Shown in pieces: positions 15,839 to 22,230 of a stretch of 22,230 nt of DNA. A program made the position numbers and the translations under genes. The stretch is from JAJFTV01 sp964426355 (GTDB lineage: Bacteria; Chloroflexota; Anaerolineae; Anaerolineales; Anaerolineaceae). Where the stretch lies: contig CAYRRA010000057.1 of assembly GCA_964426355.1 (NCBI GenBank), positions 1 through 22,230 of the forward strand, in the 5' to 3' direction. The notes below the pieces were generated by a model. It was not told where the DNA came from and did no database searches. It saw only the letters and a list, made by a program, of their open reading frames with translations. Position 1 is the stretch's first letter. The number at the start of each line of letters is the position of its first letter.

Positions 15839-15866
15839 GTGATTTGTGATTGGTGATTCGTGATTT
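15839..15866 (+). repeat. GTGATTN heptamer tandem repeat
   Basis: Four exact-register 7-base units (gtgattt, gtgattg, gtgattc, gtgattt). Related units lie at 15787-15800, and on the opposite strand after repeat copies A and B. It adjoins copy C. Confidence 0.85.
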
Positions 15867-15898
15867 GTAAACGATGAATGGTATTTCGCTCTGCCTCA

Positions 15899-15993
15899 CG
15901 TTTGATTTCACCTCTCCCAATGGAAATTGGGTAATGCCCAAAGCTCCGCAGGGGCGCTGTTTTGCAGCCGGAAGGATTTATCCTCCGGCGGAT
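15899..15993 (-). repeat. Dispersed hairpin repeat, copy C (inverted)
   Basis: Reverse-complement copy of the element at 10061. CCCAAT-GGAA-ATTGGG lies at 15916-15931 and the CCGGAAGGATTTATCCTCCGG arm near 15968-15988. It lies between ychF and the ATPase gene, about 5.8 kb from copy B, and is followed (on its own strand) by the heptamer run. Confidence 0.88.
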
Positions 15994-16001
15994 GGGATAC
16001 C

Positions 16002-16039
16002 AAAAAAACAGAGGCTACCACTTGGCAGCCTCTGTTTTT
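16002..16039. terminator. Bidirectional intrinsic terminator
   Basis: A 13-bp stem (16004-16016 with 16027-16039) with core CAGAGGCT/AGCCTCTG, a ten-base loop, A-tract on the left and T-tract on the right. It can stop ychF transcripts on plus and ATPase transcripts on minus. Confidence 0.9.
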
Positions 16040-16054
16040 GGTCATTTTGCTCCG

Positions 16055-18898
16055 TCAGCTTGCACTCTTTTTCAGCTTGCGCGCCGGCGAGAAGAGGAAT
16101 TTGGTCAATTCCGCCGCAAGCGAAGGGAAGATCAGCAATGGGATGATTTTCACCCACTGCTCCAATCCCAATGGCACCGTGTTGAAGATACCGTTCAAGA
16201 AGGGTATATATACCACCGCAAAAATTAACACCAATGAAGCCAGCACACCGATGTTCATCCAGCGGTTTTTGAAGAAACCAATCTTGTGCAGCGGGAAATA
16301 TTCAGACCGTGCAGTGTAAGCCCGTAACAGTTCCGAAATGCTCAGCGTTACAAAAGCCATGGTCTCGGCAAATTCATAATGCTGCGGGTCGCCGCGCAAA
16401 CCGATATAATACGCGCAGAGGGTTACAGCAGTGATGGCAATTGTCTGGATGAGGATACCAATCTGCATATAGCGGTTGATGATCGGTTCCTTTGTGGGGC
16501 GCGGCTGCTGTTGCATGGTGTCGGGGTCACCCTTTTCCGTGCCTAACGCCAGCGCCGGTGCGCCATCGGTAACCAGGTTCAACCAAAGCAGTTGAATGGC
16601 TGTCAACGGGGAACGCCCTTCGGCAATCATGGCGATAAAGATGATGGCAATTTCCGCCAGGTTGCAGGAAATCAAATAGTACACAAATTTACGGATGTTA
16701 TTGTAAATGATGCGACCTTGTTCAATCGCCGAGACGATGCTGGCATAGTTATCATCGGTCAGCACCATATCGGCTGTTTCTTTTGCTACATCCGTGCCGG
16801 TGATCCCCATGGCAATGCCAATATCGGAGCGTTTAATCGCAGGAGCGTCATTGACGCCATCGCCGGTCATGGCTACGATTTCATCGTTGGCGCGCAGCGC
16901 GTCAACGATACGCATCTTATGCTCCGGCGAGACGCGCGCAAACACAGCCGTGTGCCTCACCTCTCTTTGCAGGGTGGCATCATCCATATCAGCTATCTGT
17001 TTACCGGTCAGCACCTGCTCGTGGTGGCTGTCGATCAAGCCGATATCCATCGCGATTGCCCGCGCGGTGTTGGGGTAATCACCGGTGATCATGATGGTTC
17101 GAATCCCGGCGCCGCGTGCGGTGGCAACCGCCGGTGGAACTTCGCTGCGAGCGGGGTCGATCATCCCCACCATACCCACAAAGATCAAGTCTTTTTCCAG
17201 TTCAGCGCTTTCAAACTGCTCCGGCATTACCGGTTCCAGGCGGTATGCCATACCGAGCATACGCAGGGCATCTTTGGTCATGCGGTCATTGGCATCCAGA
17301 ATGCGTTGGCGAGCAGCTTCATCCAGCGGCACTACCTCATTCGACATGGTCTCGTAGCGGTTACACAGGTTGAGCACCACATCCGGCGCGCCTTTCACCG
17401 CAATTGCATACCATTGGCGTTTCTGATCGTCTTTCTGTACAGTGGTATCTTCATGGCGGGGTTTTTCAATCGCATGAAATGTCAACATGCGTTTACGGGA
17501 AGAATCAAACGGAATTTCATTTTTACGCGGGTACTGCTCTTTAAATTCATTCTGGAACATACCGGCTTTTGCTGCCGCAATCAGGATGGAACCCTCGGTG
17601 GGGTCGCCAATCATCCGGTATTGGCTCTTCCCACTATCGCTTTCCATTGGCTCCAAAAGCGAGTCGTTGTTCAAAGTGCCTACCCAGAGCGTATCTGCTG
17701 CAGCCGGAAAATCGTTCAGGTTGACCGCTTTTCCATCCAGCAGAAATTCTCCAGCAGCATCGTATCCACTGCCAGTGATTTCAAAGGTTTTCCCATCCGC
17801 CCACAGGCGAGTCACCGTCATCTTGTTCTGAGTGAGCGTGCCGGTCTTGTCTGAGCAAATCACCGTGGCGGAACCGAGCGTCTCCACCGAAGCCAGGCGG
17901 CGGATCAGGGCATGGCGCTTCACCATCTCCTGCATCCCCAGCGCCAGGCTGATGGTCACCACTGCCGGCAAACCTTCCGGAACAGCCGCAATCGCCAGGC
18001 TGACGGCGACCATAAACAACCCGGTAACCAATTCAACGCTGATATTGCTCAACCCAGCCTGGAAGATACCCACCGCAAAGACCAGCCCACAAACCGCCAG
18101 GCAAGCCCATCCCAGGGTTTTACCCAGTTTATCCAGCCGAGTCTGCAATGGCGTCTCTTCTTCTTCAACGCTTTGCAGCATACCGGCAATCAGACCCAGT
18201 TGTGTGAGCATGCCGATATTGGTGACCACACCCTTGCCGCGCCCATACGTAACTGTGGTACCCATAAAGGCTGTGTTCTTGCGATCCCCCAGGGCAGCTT
18301 CGCCTTCCAGCACCATGGCGGCATTCTTCTGCACAGGCACCGACTCACCGGTAAGTGCGGCTTCCTCGATCTGCAAATTAACGGTTTCCAACAGACGCAC
18401 ATCTGCCGGGATAAAGTTGCCTGCTTCCAGCAAGACAATATCGCCGGGAACCAACTGCGGAGCTGGAATAGTCATTCGCTTACCATCTCGAATGACCTGT
18501 GCATCCGGTGCAGCCAGCTTTTTCAATGCAGCCAGGGCTTCTTCTGCACGGCTTTCCTGTACCACTCCCAGGATGGCGTTCAGAATAACGATGGTCATGA
18601 TTGCAGCCGCTTCGGTGTAATCACCCAGCAAAGCCGAGATCACTGCAGCGACAATGAGCAAAATAATGATGAAATTATTAAGCTGAGCAATAACCATTTG
18701 GAGAAATGTGGGACGCGGCTTTTCTGCCAGCAAGTTGGGACCGTATTTTTCTTGCCTTTTTTTGATTTCCTCGCTGCTCAACCCTGATTGTACGGGGGAC
18801 TGTAACTTCTCTAATACCGTTTCAGCGTCAATAGCATACCAATCGATCTCCAGTTCTTCGGGGATACCAGGGTTTCGAACTTCGTTTTTGGGATCCAT
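16055..18898 (-). CDS. Calcium-transporting P-type ATPase (P2A type)
   Basis: An ATP-driven cation pump of the inner membrane, most like SERCA/PMR1-type Ca2+ ATPases. The 947-residue protein has the cation_ATPase_N region, TM1-2 (about 70-115), actuator motif LTGES (about 182-186), TM4 site AAVPEGLP (about 304-311), phosphorylation motif CSDKTGTLTQ with Asp350, the KGAPD nucleotide-binding motif, MITGDYPNTARAIA, and TGDGVNDAPA in the hinge. Ca2+-site residues are visible in TM5 (SCNLAEIA) and TM6 (NLVTDGAPALALG), the reason for the Ca2+ call, although Mn2+ cannot be excluded. The start is uncertain: ATG 18898 has GAGGAG about 12 bases upstream; ATG 18931 would add 11 residues but has no ribosome binding site. 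Convergent with ychF. Confidence 0.93.
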   Translation of the reverse strand: MDPKNEVRNPGIPEELEIDWYAIDAETVLEKLQSPVQSGLSSEEIKKRQEKYGPNLLAEKPRPTFLQMVIAQLNNFIIILLIVAAVISALLGDYTEAAAIMTIVILNAILGVVQESRAEEALAALKKLAAPDAQVIRDGKRMTIPAPQLVPGDIVLLEAGNFIPADVRLLETVNLQIEEAALTGESVPVQKNAAMVLEGEAALGDRKNTAFMGTTVTYGRGKGVVTNIGMLTQLGLIAGMLQSVEEEETPLQTRLDKLGKTLGWACLAVCGLVFAVGIFQAGLSNISVELVTGLFMVAVSLAIAAVPEGLPAVVTISLALGMQEMVKRHALIRRLASVETLGSATVICSDKTGTLTQNKMTVTRLWADGKTFEITGSGYDAAGEFLLDGKAVNLNDFPAAADTLWVGTLNNDSLLEPMESDSGKSQYRMIGDPTEGSILIAAAKAGMFQNEFKEQYPRKNEIPFDSSRKRMLTFHAIEKPRHEDTTVQKDDQKRQWYAIAVKGAPDVVLNLCNRYETMSNEVVPLDEAARQRILDANDRMTKDALRMLGMAYRLEPVMPEQFESAELEKDLIFVGMVGMIDPARSEVPPAVATARGAGIRTIMITGDYPNTARAIAMDIGLIDSHHEQVLTGKQIADMDDATLQREVRHTAVFARVSPEHKMRIVDALRANDEIVAMTGDGVNDAPAIKRSDIGIAMGITGTDVAKETADMVLTDDNYASIVSAIEQGRIIYNNIRKFVYYLISCNLAEIAIIFIAMIAEGRSPLTAIQLLWLNLVTDGAPALALGTEKGDPDTMQQQPRPTKEPIINRYMQIGILIQTIAITAVTLCAYYIGLRGDPQHYEFAETMAFVTLSISELLRAYTARSEYFPLHKIGFFKNRWMNIGVLASLVLIFAVVYIPFLNGIFNTVPLGLEQWVKIIPLLIFPSLAAELTKFLFSPARKLKKSAS

Positions 18899-19006
18899 TC
18901 TATATTCAATCTCCTCATTCGATTTTTTCATGCACAAAAACTCACACAGATGGTTTTAGCATCCGTCCCAAGATGCCGTATCCAAATGCTCCTTTAGAGT
19001 ATGGGG

Positions 19007-19035
19007 TTTTAAAAATAAACAGGCATACCAGGCAA
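19007..19035 (-). promoter_or_regulatory. Candidate promoter for the P-type ATPase gene
   Basis: Minus strand TTGCCT (19030-19035), 17 bases, TTAAAA (19007-19012), directly after the glgC stop codon. Moderate match only. Confidence 0.35.
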
Positions 19036-19041
19036 AAATAT

Positions 19042-20301
19042 CTATTCCGGGCAAATGCAAGTATTGGAATAAATCGTGGTGTTCTTGGGGATCACCACAA
19101 TACCATCGCGAATCGACCAGCGAGACCCATCGATATCGGTGCCGGGCGGGAAGGGCTTAATAAACACATTATGCCCAATACGCGCATTTTTGTCGATGAT
19201 AGCGCCTTCGATCCGGCTATTTTCACCGATTCCAATCGGTATACTTTCCTTCGGGTCATCTTGTTCGCGCTCATAATAATCTGCACCCATCACAATACTG
19301 TCCTTCACCAGCACGCCGCGAGAGATCATACTGCGCAAACCGATCACCGAGTGGATGATCTGCGCATCTTGTATCAAGCAGCCTTCAGCCAGCAGCACGT
19401 GTTCCAGCTTGCTGTTTTCCACAACCGAGCCTGGGAGGAAACGCGCATGGGTGTACGTAGGGCGTTTTGGATCATAGAGATTGAAACGGGAATCGGGCAG
19501 CGTGAGCGCCAGGTTGGTCTCATAAAAGGAACGGATCGTCCCGATATCTTCCCAGTACCCTTCAAAATCAAAGCCAAAGACGCGTTGTTTTCCAATCGCG
19601 TGCGGGATAATATGCTTACCAAAATCCTCAAAATCGCTGCTCGAGAGCAAATCGATCAAAAGGTCAGTATTGAACAGGTAAATTCCCATCGAACCCAGGT
19701 AAGGTCGGCTTTCTGAATCTCGGCTGACCATATCCGCCAGCACCTGCGGATCGGTGGGCTTTTCTGCAAAGTTGCTAATTCGCCCATCAGAGGTGCGTTT
19801 GAGAATGCCAAAACGTCCGGCATCTTCGCGCAGCACCGGCTGTACGGCAACGGTGATCTCGGCGTTGTTCTCCCAATGAAATTGAGCCATTTCTGCGTAA
19901 TCCATGCGGTAGAGATGGTCTCCGGCAAGAATGAGCGTGTATTTCGCCTGCGCAGACATGATCTGGAAAAGCTGTTTACGCACGGCATCGGCTGTGCCCT
20001 GATACCAATCCGAGATTTCATTGGTCTGTTCGGCTGCCCAGATTTGCACAAAGCCGCGGTGGAAGGCATCAAAGTCATAGGTGCTGGCAATGTGCCGGTG
20101 CAGCGATACGGAATTGAATTGGGTCAGGACCGCAATCTGGTAAATGCTTGAATTGATGCAATTGCTCAGTGGGATGTCGATGAGCCGGTACTTTCCGGCA
20201 ATGGGGACGGCAGGTTTAGCGCGCAGCTTGGTCAATGGGTACAAACGGGTTCCTCGTCCGCCACCCAAAATGACAGCCAGAATCTCATCCAGGGTCGCCA
20301 T
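19042..20301 (-). CDS. glgC: Glucose-1-phosphate adenylyltransferase (ADP-glucose pyrophosphorylase)
   Basis: Makes ADP-glucose from glucose 1-phosphate and ATP, the committed step of bacterial glycogen synthesis. The 419-residue length fits. LAVILGGGRGTRLYPLTKLRAKPAVPIAGKYRLIDIPLSNCINS (8-51) is the nucleotide-binding signature; YQGTADAVRKQLF, LILAGDHLYRMDY with the metal-binding Asp, FAEKP (the glucose-1-phosphate region) and YLGSMGIYLF follow. The C-terminal ~130 residues form the left-handed beta-helix of hexapeptide-like repeats (IIHSVIGLRSMISRGVLVKDSIVMGADYYE). GGGAGGAA before the ATG is a strong ribosome binding site. No other glycogen gene adjoins it. It is likely a single gene, although the ATPase gene lies 140 bases downstream. 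Confidence 0.96.
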   Translation of the reverse strand: MATLDEILAVILGGGRGTRLYPLTKLRAKPAVPIAGKYRLIDIPLSNCINSSIYQIAVLTQFNSVSLHRHIASTYDFDAFHRGFVQIWAAEQTNEISDWYQGTADAVRKQLFQIMSAQAKYTLILAGDHLYRMDYAEMAQFHWENNAEITVAVQPVLREDAGRFGILKRTSDGRISNFAEKPTDPQVLADMVSRDSESRPYLGSMGIYLFNTDLLIDLLSSSDFEDFGKHIIPHAIGKQRVFGFDFEGYWEDIGTIRSFYETNLALTLPDSRFNLYDPKRPTYTHARFLPGSVVENSKLEHVLLAEGCLIQDAQIIHSVIGLRSMISRGVLVKDSIVMGADYYEREQDDPKESIPIGIGENSRIEGAIIDKNARIGHNVFIKPFPPGTDIDGSRWSIRDGIVVIPKNTTIYSNTCICPE

Positions 20302-20367
20302 ATCTTCCTCCCAAAAGATGCAGAATATTCAACCAATGAGCCATGCAGATGGTCAAGTTCATTGTAT

Positions 20368-20396
20368 AGCATAATCCTGGCAAGGGTGAGTGTCAA
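20368..20396 (-). promoter_or_regulatory. Sigma-70-type promoter of glgC
   Basis: Minus strand TTGACA (20391-20396), 17-base spacer, TATGCT (20368-20373). Predicted start near 20361, about 60 bases before the ATG. Confidence 0.72.
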
Positions 20397-20414
20397 TGTG
20401 CAATTCATCTCAAA

Positions 20415-20944
20415 GTGCGTGTTACCATCCTCATTGCGCGACCTGGTTGCTTTTTGCACGAGTTCGAGAAAACGCTTACGGGCACAAATAAATTGATCGA
20501 ACCACAACAAGCCGCTGTACAATTCCTTGAGACAGCCTGCGAGCACGCCGAGTCACCCCTTCAGCGGCTTGAACACTCCCTACACCCCTGGGTTAGCTTT
20601 CTCATTATGCCTGTTTTTGCGTTTTTCAACGCAGGTGTGGTTTTAGGGGGTGATTTTGCTGCCATGTTGAGCCACCCGGTAAGCCTTGGGGTGATTGTAG
20701 GGCTGGTCATTGGCAAACAGGTATGGATCACTTCTTTTGTCTGGCTGGCGGTAAAATCCAAGCTGGCGGGCGTGCATCGGGTTCACCATGTCTCTCTTTA
20801 TCGCCGGGCTTGCCTTTGGCGATTCGCCCATACTGGCAGCAGCAAAATTCGGCATCCTGATTGCCTCGCTCATCGCCGGGGTAACAGGCTGGGCGATACT
20901 AAAAAAACAGGTGCAAGCCGGAAAAGCTGAAAAGAAATCTCTTT
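20415..20944 (+). pseudogene. nhaA: Decayed Na+/H+ antiporter gene (nhaA remnant)
   Basis: NhaA is an inner-membrane Na+/H+ antiporter of about 400 residues with 12 membrane helices. Only the C-terminal part is left. One frame from 20415 reads FLHEFEKTLTG...ACEHAESPLQRLEHSLHPWVSFLIMPVFAFFNAGV...HPVSLGVIVGLVIGKQVWITSFVWLAVKSKLA. Near 20767 the homology moves to another frame, which reads ACIGFTMSLFIAGLAFGDSPILAAAKFGILIASLIAGVTG. In intact NhaA these blocks are joined by about 15-20 residues, so a deletion of roughly 50 bases that is not a multiple of three is the simplest explanation. The N-terminal half, including the ion-binding helices, is absent. The residual motifs are very clear, so decay may be recent. 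The glgC promoter lies just upstream on the other strand. Confidence 0.87.
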
Positions 20945-20984
20945 TTTTTACAAACGCCTGTCCTGCACTTTACAACTTTCTCCG

Positions 20985-21590
20985 TTACAACGCAGCCACC
21001 AGGCGTTTTGATTTGCTGTCCAGAATCTCCCCGCAGAGCGCATGTTCAATGTAACGGTCAATGCGTTCATCTGGCGTTGTTTTGCGAATTATCGCCAGAA
21101 CCTGGATAATATCCATCAGCAACAGCTTTCTTTGCGTCTCCTTGCGCTGCATCAAATCAATAGATAGCAGCTTATCCACAATCCTGCTATTCAATGTGGG
21201 CTTGTATGGTACGATGCTACACAGGCTCTGAATACACTGCCGAACAGTAACCGGTTTTTCATCATCACAAAAAATCAAAAACCGGTCGATCAGTTCATCG
21301 AATTTTCCCTCTGTATCCCAACGGACATTTTCCGCCATCAACATCAGCCCAATGCTGCGTTGGTAGGAATTTTCGCTGTCCAGTTTTTCCACCAACCTGT
21401 CCCAGTAAGGATAGACATCGGTATAGCTGCGCGCTCTTTCCTGCAGGAGCAAAAAACACTTATAGCGAAAATTATCATCCTTTTCCGAGAGCCATTCCAC
21501 CAACTGGGAAATATCGCTTTCATCGAGCACAGGAATCAAAGCGTTTAAATTCTCTTTCTCACATAATTGGATCGTTTCAGTTGAAATCAT
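20985..21590 (-). CDS. Armadillo/HEAT-like helical repeat protein
   Basis: A 201-residue, largely helical cytoplasmic protein with no membrane segment. Successive helix pairs (QLVEWLSEKDDNFRYKCFLLLQERA, WDRLVEKLDSENSYQRSIGLMLMAENV, KFDELIDRFLIFCDDEKPVTVRQCIQSLCSIV, RKLLLMDIIQVLAI) are spaced like HEAT or armadillo repeats, suggesting a protein-protein interaction scaffold. I do not recognise a specific family. The start at 21590 is chosen for AGGAGAA just upstream; an in-frame extension to 21641 lacks it. It follows the lipoprotein gene on the same strand after ~70 bases and may be co-transcribed. The 3' end faces the nhaA remnant. Confidence 0.72.
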   Translation of the reverse strand: MISTETIQLCEKENLNALIPVLDESDISQLVEWLSEKDDNFRYKCFLLLQERARSYTDVYPYWDRLVEKLDSENSYQRSIGLMLMAENVRWDTEGKFDELIDRFLIFCDDEKPVTVRQCIQSLCSIVPYKPTLNSRIVDKLLSIDLMQRKETQRKLLLMDIIQVLAIIRKTTPDERIDRYIEHALCGEILDSKSKRLVAAL

Positions 21591-21662
21591 ATTTCTCCTA
21601 CGAATTCCTTCTTGGGCATTCTGATCTCTGTGTGAAGCCAAAACTGCTTCCAGAGAAGCGTT

Positions 21663-22230
21663 TCATGGTGCTGCCTGGAAGAACTGCACACTGCCCAACA
21701 CAGCCTCGAACTTCGGAAGCAGATCATCCCAACTCTTTTCTGGAGCCAGCATCAGACACCGATACTGCTGTGTTGGGTTGACCATCACCACCACAACTCT
21801 TCCGTTGATTTGCTCACCCTCCTCTGCGCCAGGGTTCTCCAGGATAACCCCTTCCGGCGCATGGTAAACAGCCGTGAAATCCATATACATGCCTTCCACC
21901 GAACCGACCTGGATCTCCCTGGCTTTTGAAAACGAATATTCAGGGTAAGTCTTCACGATCACTGCCAGCGCTTTTTCGATGTCAACCTCTGCATCAAACA
22001 GATACCCTTCCATCCTTATAACGGGTCCGCTTTGTGGGTCGCCGCCCGGCAGGAACATATTCGCCGTCCCAGCAGATACCTTTGTCTCGTAACCTTGAAG
22101 CGGCAGGAATGCATACCCGCCGGCTTCGCTGCGGACGAATTCATCCATAAGCACCTCATTCGGTTGAATTATTCCCGGCTGATCTTCGCCCATGCCACAA
22201 CCTGAAAATGAAAGCAAGATCATTATCAGT
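21663..22230 (-). CDS. Hypothetical lipoprotein, partial at 5' end
   Basis: The frame is open to the window edge. An ATG at 22223 is present but leaves only MILLSFSGC before the presumed lipidated Cys, too short and uncharged for a signal peptide, so the real start is probably outside the window. The mature part (~175 residues) is mostly beta/alpha with no transmembrane segment and includes GYAFLPLQGYETKVS, FDAEVDIEKALAVIVKTYPEY and WDDLLPKFEAVLGSVQFF. The last pattern recalls small extracytoplasmic domains such as PsbP-like or DUF1795-type folds, but that is a weak guess. Function unknown. Confidence 0.7.
   Translation of the reverse strand, partial: LIMILLSFSGCGMGEDQPGIIQPNEVLMDEFVRSEAGGYAFLPLQGYETKVSAGTANMFLPGGDPQSGPVIRMEGYLFDAEVDIEKALAVIVKTYPEYSFSKAREIQVGSVEGMYMDFTAVYHAPEGVILENPGAEEGEQINGRVVVVMVNPTQQYRCLMLAPEKSWDDLLPKFEAVLGSVQFFQAAP

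Noticed and set aside
16592..17854. Long plus-strand open frame (420 codons) inside the ATPase gene
   Set aside because: It lies wholly antisense to the P-type ATPase, whose motifs are unmistakable. The translation is His/Arg-rich with no domain, a shadow of codon bias.
18973..19716. Plus-strand open frame of 247 codons overlapping glgC
   Set aside because: Antisense to conserved glgC sequence, with no ribosome binding site or recognisable domain.

Overview
The window looks like ordinary chromosome from a free-living bacterium, most likely a member of the Anaerolineae (phylum Chloroflexota). That placement is an inference from the mix of families: a Chloroflexi-style LCP protein, lipoproteins with Thr/Pro linkers, a DUF2804 protein, a MIELPE-type Fpg/Nei homologue, a COG2403 'predicted GTPase', and spacers full of short dispersed repeats. 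Base composition is near 50% G+C. I see no rRNA, tRNA, CRISPR array, transposase or phage gene.

Layout from the left. Bases 1-2115 (minus strand): a partial LytR-CpsA-Psr protein, then a PilZ-type c-di-GMP binding protein. Bases 2414-4101 (plus): an atypical Fpg/Nei-like protein lacking the catalytic N-terminal proline, then a SAM hydrolase (DUF62 family). Bases 4111-7841 (minus): gpsA-like glycerol-3-phosphate dehydrogenase, an FGGY sugar/polyol kinase and a DUF2804 protein. Bases 7842-8460: a long spacer with a strong extended -10 promoter and short ORFs. Bases 8461-9780 (plus): a single-gene unit for a COG2403 / cyclic-2,3-diphosphoglycerate-synthetase-like P-loop protein, closed by a clear intrinsic terminator. 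Bases 9860-10200: two direct copies of a hairpin-rich repeat.

Bases 10214-14503 (minus): a tightly packed six-gene cluster running membrane protein, GNAT acetyltransferase, ACT-domain protein, lipoprotein, AIR-synthase-related protein (HypE-like but without the HypE C-terminal tail) and a dual-specificity-type phosphatase. Several stop/start codons overlap. Bases 14678-15781 (plus): ychF with a good sigma-70-type promoter. Bases 15780-16050: a third, inverted copy of the repeat, a run of GTGATTN heptamers and a bidirectional terminator shared with the convergent Ca2+ P-type ATPase (16055-18898, minus). Bases 19042-20301 (minus): glgC with a TTGACA promoter. Bases 20415-20944 (plus): a decayed nhaA fragment. 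The window closes with an armadillo/HEAT-like protein and a partial lipoprotein, both minus.

Most genes are housekeeping or signalling genes in short operons. The least ordinary items are the three-copy repeat with its heptamer tail, the Fpg/Nei homologue without its catalytic proline, the conserved but poorly understood COG2403 protein with a possible 400-base leader, the nhaA relic, and a 21-bp tandem repeat inside the membrane-protein gene. I did not find a clearly new multi-gene defence or mobile system.
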